Shown: positions 38,840 through 41,523 of the stretch, piece by piece
Numbering within the stretch: position 1 is the first letter of the stretch
Layout: the number at the start of each line of letters is the position of its first letter
Assembly: GCA_964576365.1 (NCBI GenBank)
Contig: CAZNUT010000005.1
Coordinates: 1-41,523, forward strand
Length of the DNA stretch: 41,523 bases
DNA from: CAZMJG01 sp964576365
GTDB lineage: Bacteria; Patescibacteriota; Microgenomatia; UBA1406; GWC2-37-13
Reading direction: 5' to 3'
Made by a program: the position numbers and the translations under genes
The notes under the pieces: model-generated
Told to the model about the DNA's origin: nothing
Seen by the model: the letters and a program-made list of their open reading frames with translations, nothing else
The model's database searches: none

Positions 38840-41523
38840 CTAGTTAATGATAAGCCAGCTAAAGACTGCATCGGCATCGACAGGTTGATCCAGTTTAACC
38901 GTAAACGATTCATTTTTGATCTTACTATCAACCCAGTATCTAGTCGCCGGACCATACTCGGAAGTGAAGGTGACATAAATACGGGACTTGTCATTTACTG
39001 CCTTAGTACTGATCGTGATTTCCGATGTACCAGCCGATACTACATCTTCTCCTATACTCCGGTAGGGTATACTGGATGCTTCTGTATCAACATTTTCTTC
39101 ACTCTGTCCCTCTACTATTTCCAATTTTTCAGTCTTGACTGTCTTCGCATACAAAGCACCGTCTATGCGGGCATTTCCAAGTGTGTCTATAGTGACTTTG
39201 CCATTCATGATATCTACTTCTGCCAATGCTTCCGGCTGTATCCGGAGTGGACCACCAATCGTATTGATAGTAGCTGAAGGACTCGCAAGCGAGTCATCAT
39301 ACCCATTGATGGTGAGCAATCCGTTGGTGATAATACCAGTCACTCCAAGATCATTGAGTATTGAATTTCCGGAAACATTAAGCTCATCGGTCGTGATTGA
39401 TTGAGTCAAAGCAGCTGACGCACTGGCAATTCCTAAAACAGCCCCTTCTGAAGCAATATACTGTTCGATAAAATCAAGTCGTTCAGAAATATTTGCCATC
39501 GTACTCTCCTGCTGATCTGCACGTACTTTGAGTTGAGCTATCTCACCTGAAAGTGAAGCAATGGTATTTACAGTAGTTGTGGCGAGCACTTCATCCATTT
39601 GTGCTGAAATTGAGGCCATTTTGCCTGATAGCAGACTGGTGTCGAAATCAAGATCGCTCAGCGTCCTACTACTTCCAGTACCAATATGAGAGTTTATTGC
39701 AGCCATTTCATCACTGGTACTCGATTTAAACGAATCAAACATCTTATTCTGTTCTTTTATCGCTTCTACAAGAAATGGTGTAAATCCTCCATATGCTACA
39801 GTCTTAAGACCAGTGACGGAATCTGTCTGGACAAGCTCTGGGAATTGCTCTTCCACTTCCTGCGCGATAAATCCATACCTCAAATCACTTGTCAATTGAT
39901 TTTTCCATCGGAAAGAAACTCCCTCAAGTTGAAGTAATTTATCAAATATTGATTCGGATGAAAGCGCCTGCACATCTTTTTTCAGTCGCTTATCAGAGGT
40001 ACATGTCCATGTTGTCGAGGTAGGATTGATTTCGCAGTAACCATTGGTATCTTCAAATCTTACCGGTGCGCCGTCTGAATTGCGATATACATGCAATTTT
40101 TGAGCCGGAGCTGTAGTGCCTATTCCGAAGTTTCCACTGGTGTTGAGAGCTACAAAAGGATTACTGCCACCTATCAATCCATCTCCAATCACCAAAAGAT
40201 CATCATCGTCTCCTCCGGCATCATCCATAATCCCCATCCAATAATCCGTGTCGCCAGAGCTACGGGTGTCAAAATACATACTGGTATCAACACCTGTCAA
40301 AGTAAAACCACCACCTGTACCGGTAAGATCCACGATTACATTTCCTGTGCCATATGTTCGCAAAGTCAAATCGTTATTTTCAAATGATTGCCCGGAAATA
40401 AGAGTAAGAGGTCCATATGATTCAATCTGAGCTGAGGTCTGATTGGTAAAGATAGCATCATAAGCAAACGAGACATCGCCGGCAGCGGTAAATTCATGTG
40501 GTACCGCAGAGGTGATCTTGGTGGGAGAAACTTTGAACACTTCATTATTATTATTGTATAAAGCGAGAAGATTGCCTGTCATACTGGCCGAAGAACCGAT
40601 ATTTAATTTGATCAAATCTCCAGTTGCGGTTGCGGTGGATGAAGGATTCCACTCAAGATTCAAAAAGCTTCCTGAAGTAAGATTGTTGGACGTAGAGGAA
40701 ATATTGATAGCTTTTCCAGTGGTCAAAGCATTGACTTCTACGTTCATGAAGTTGCCCGTAGTCAACGATGTGGATTGCAAATCGATAACACCGAGGGTAT
40801 TTACTCCGGCTCCAATGGTGGTAGCTGTATTATTGGTAAGTGAAAGTGACGCTGTGGTATTTGAAGTATCTGTGATATCAAATCTTCCAGCTGGTGCTGT
40901 GGTACCCACACCTACATTTCCAGAAGCATCTATACGAATTCGCTCGTTTCCGCCCGTAACAAGACCCATGGTGTCTACAGCAGGCCGGTACAAACCAGTA
41001 TTACTGTCATTTGCGAACGTGAATCCGGGCGTTGTAAGACTGCCTGATCCAGCGGCAATACTTCCATTCACTTCGAGTTTAAACGCTGGCGCTGTAGTGC
41101 CGATACCGACATTACCCTCTACTATGAGTCCTCCGTCCGGAGCGATTGCTGTGGAATGATATACAGAATTAGCAGCAGTTGTACCTATCGCTACTCCTCC
41201 ACCAACTGACAATTTTGATGTAGGAGCCGTGGTGCCTATACCTACTTTATCTGTCGTAATGGTAGTGTACACAATACCACCCGCGTCAGTCCAACCTGCG
41301 AGCGCAGACGAATTGGTACATCTCCACTCAGAGCCATTCCACTGCAGTACCTGTGTAGCGCTACAGCCTGTAAGTAATCTCAGTCCTGATCCATCTACCT
41401 GAAGACCAGAGTAAGAATTGGTTAAACCGGTACCTGTAGTAGCCAACCGTACATTGAGCGTATTTGAGGAAACAGTCAGACCACTCCCCATAAACTCAGA
41501 GATGGTATCTCCACCTATCGTAA
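38840..41523 (-). CDS. fibre-like protein with peptidase S74 chaperone domain (5' end outside window)
   Basis: The frame is open to the window edge, so the N-terminus is missing; at least 894 residues remain. The first 450 or so are beta-rich repeats with recurring GIGTTAP.KL.V and GNVGVGTTAP motifs, typical of trimeric fibre proteins. A peptidase S74 (endosialidase-type intramolecular chaperone) domain follows: CTSDKRLKKDV near 39990-40015 holds the Ser and Lys of the self-cleaving dyad, then FRWKNQ, RYGFIAQEVEEQFPELV and FLVEAIKEQNKMF. About 260 more residues follow: a coiled coil (about 39450-39730), a short beta-rich repeat part and a compact C-terminal domain ending SWLIIN. In phage fibres S74 is usually terminal and released; here much lies beyond it. 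A host-encoded surface fibre is more likely than a phage remnant, as no phage genes are near. Confidence 0.9.
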   Translation of the reverse strand, partial: TIGGDTISEFMGSGLTVSSNTLNVRLATTGTGLTNSYSGLQVDGSGLRLLTGCSATQVLQWNGSEWRCTNSSALAGWTDAGGIVYTTITTDKVGIGTTAPTSKLSVGGGVAIGTTAANSVYHSTAIAPDGGLIVEGNVGIGTTAPAFKLEVNGSIAAGSGSLTTPGFTFANDSNTGLYRPAVDTMGLVTGGNERIRIDASGNVGVGTTAPAGRFDITDTSNTTASLSLTNNTATTIGAGVNTLGVIDLQSTSLTTGNFMNVEVNALTTGKAINISSTSNNLTSGSFLNLEWNPSSTATATGDLIKLNIGSSASMTGNLLALYNNNNEVFKVSPTKITSAVPHEFTAAGDVSFAYDAIFTNQTSAQIESYGPLTLISGQSFENNDLTLRTYGTGNVIVDLTGTGGGFTLTGVDTSMYFDTRSSGDTDYWMGIMDDAGGDDDDLLVIGDGLIGGSNPFVALNTSGNFGIGTTAPAQKLHVYRNSDGAPVRFEDTNGYCEINPTSTTWTCTSDKRLKKDVQALSSESIFDKLLQLEGVSFRWKNQLTSDLRYGFIAQEVEEQFPELVQTDSVTGLKTVAYGGFTPFLVEAIKEQNKMFDSFKSSTSDEMAAINSHIGTGSSRTLSDLDFDTSLLSGKMASISAQMDEVLATTTVNTIASLSGEIAQLKVRADQQESTMANISERLDFIEQYIASEGAVLGIASASAALTQSITTDELNVSGNSILNDLGVTGIITNGLLTINGYDDSLASPSATINTIGGPLRIQPEALAEVDIMNGKVTIDTLGNARIDGALYAKTVKTEKLEIVEGQSEENVDTEASSIPYRSIGEDVVSAGTSEITISTKAVNDKSRIYVTFTSEYGPATRYWVDSKIKNESFTVKLDQPVDADAVFSWLIIN

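Noticed and set aside
40512..41159. 215-codon plus-strand open frame opposite the fibre gene
   Set aside because: It is antisense to a clear fibre protein with repeated motifs, and its product has the biased look of a mirrored Thr/Gly-rich frame.
38840..41523. Prophage tail region
   Set aside because: S74 domains occur in phage fibres, but no capsid, terminase, portal, integrase or lysis gene is near, and the neighbours are a host-type surface operon.

Overview
The window looks like a chromosomal piece of an ultra-small-genome bacterium of the Candidate Phyla Radiation (Patescibacteria). Pointers are the AT-rich sequence, dense housekeeping genes mixed with many very short unrecognised genes, a PEGA-domain protein, a sortase, an RRM protein, very large repeat-built surface proteins, an archaeal-type TyrRS, and dispersed 'GCTCAGGATGACA'-like repeats. 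TGA ends several genes, so the UGA-glycine code of Gracilibacteria/Absconditabacteria does not apply. The exact phylum cannot be fixed from sequence alone.

Layout. 1-3.5 kb: tRNA-Ser, a small gene, then on the minus strand a nucleotidyltransferase overlapping a WecG/TagA glycosyltransferase, and mreB. 3.6-9.3 kb: a membrane-anchored PEGA protein, a sortase, tRNA-Arg, a probable structured RNA, ndk, a prepilin peptidase and an M16 zinc peptidase. 9.3-14.7 kb: a large membrane-anchored unknown protein with a clear terminator, tRNA-Lys, and a run of short unknown genes that includes tandem paralogues and decayed copies. 14.7-18.7 kb: leuS, a nonsense-interrupted small gene, and a PPAT/dephospho-CoA kinase fusion. 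18.7-23.7 kb: small genes, an RRM protein, tyrS, and more small paralogues, some frameshifted. 23.9-27.3 kb: transketolase, two small genes and dcd. 27.3-41.5 kb, minus strand: a tight operon of a 2386-residue Kelch/FN3 surface protein, a MacB-type ABC ATPase and permease, and a rhodanese-like membrane protein. Upstream of it is the end of a peptidase-S74 fibre protein cut by the window edge.

Two patterns cut across the annotation. First, degenerate repeats (CTAACACC/CAGCTAA arrays, CACGTT arrays and GC-rich palindromes) lie just after stop codons, and the same repeats occur in frame inside transketolase, LeuRS and TyrRS. Second, many starts sit 6-11 bases after an extended -10 box (TGnTATAAT), which implies leaderless mRNAs and fixes several start codons. 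The surface protein, ABC pair, fibre protein, sortase and prepilin peptidase together suggest heavy investment in the cell exterior, as expected for an attached (episymbiotic) life. That lifestyle is inference. Operon, promoter and function calls come from reading alone; no database search was run.
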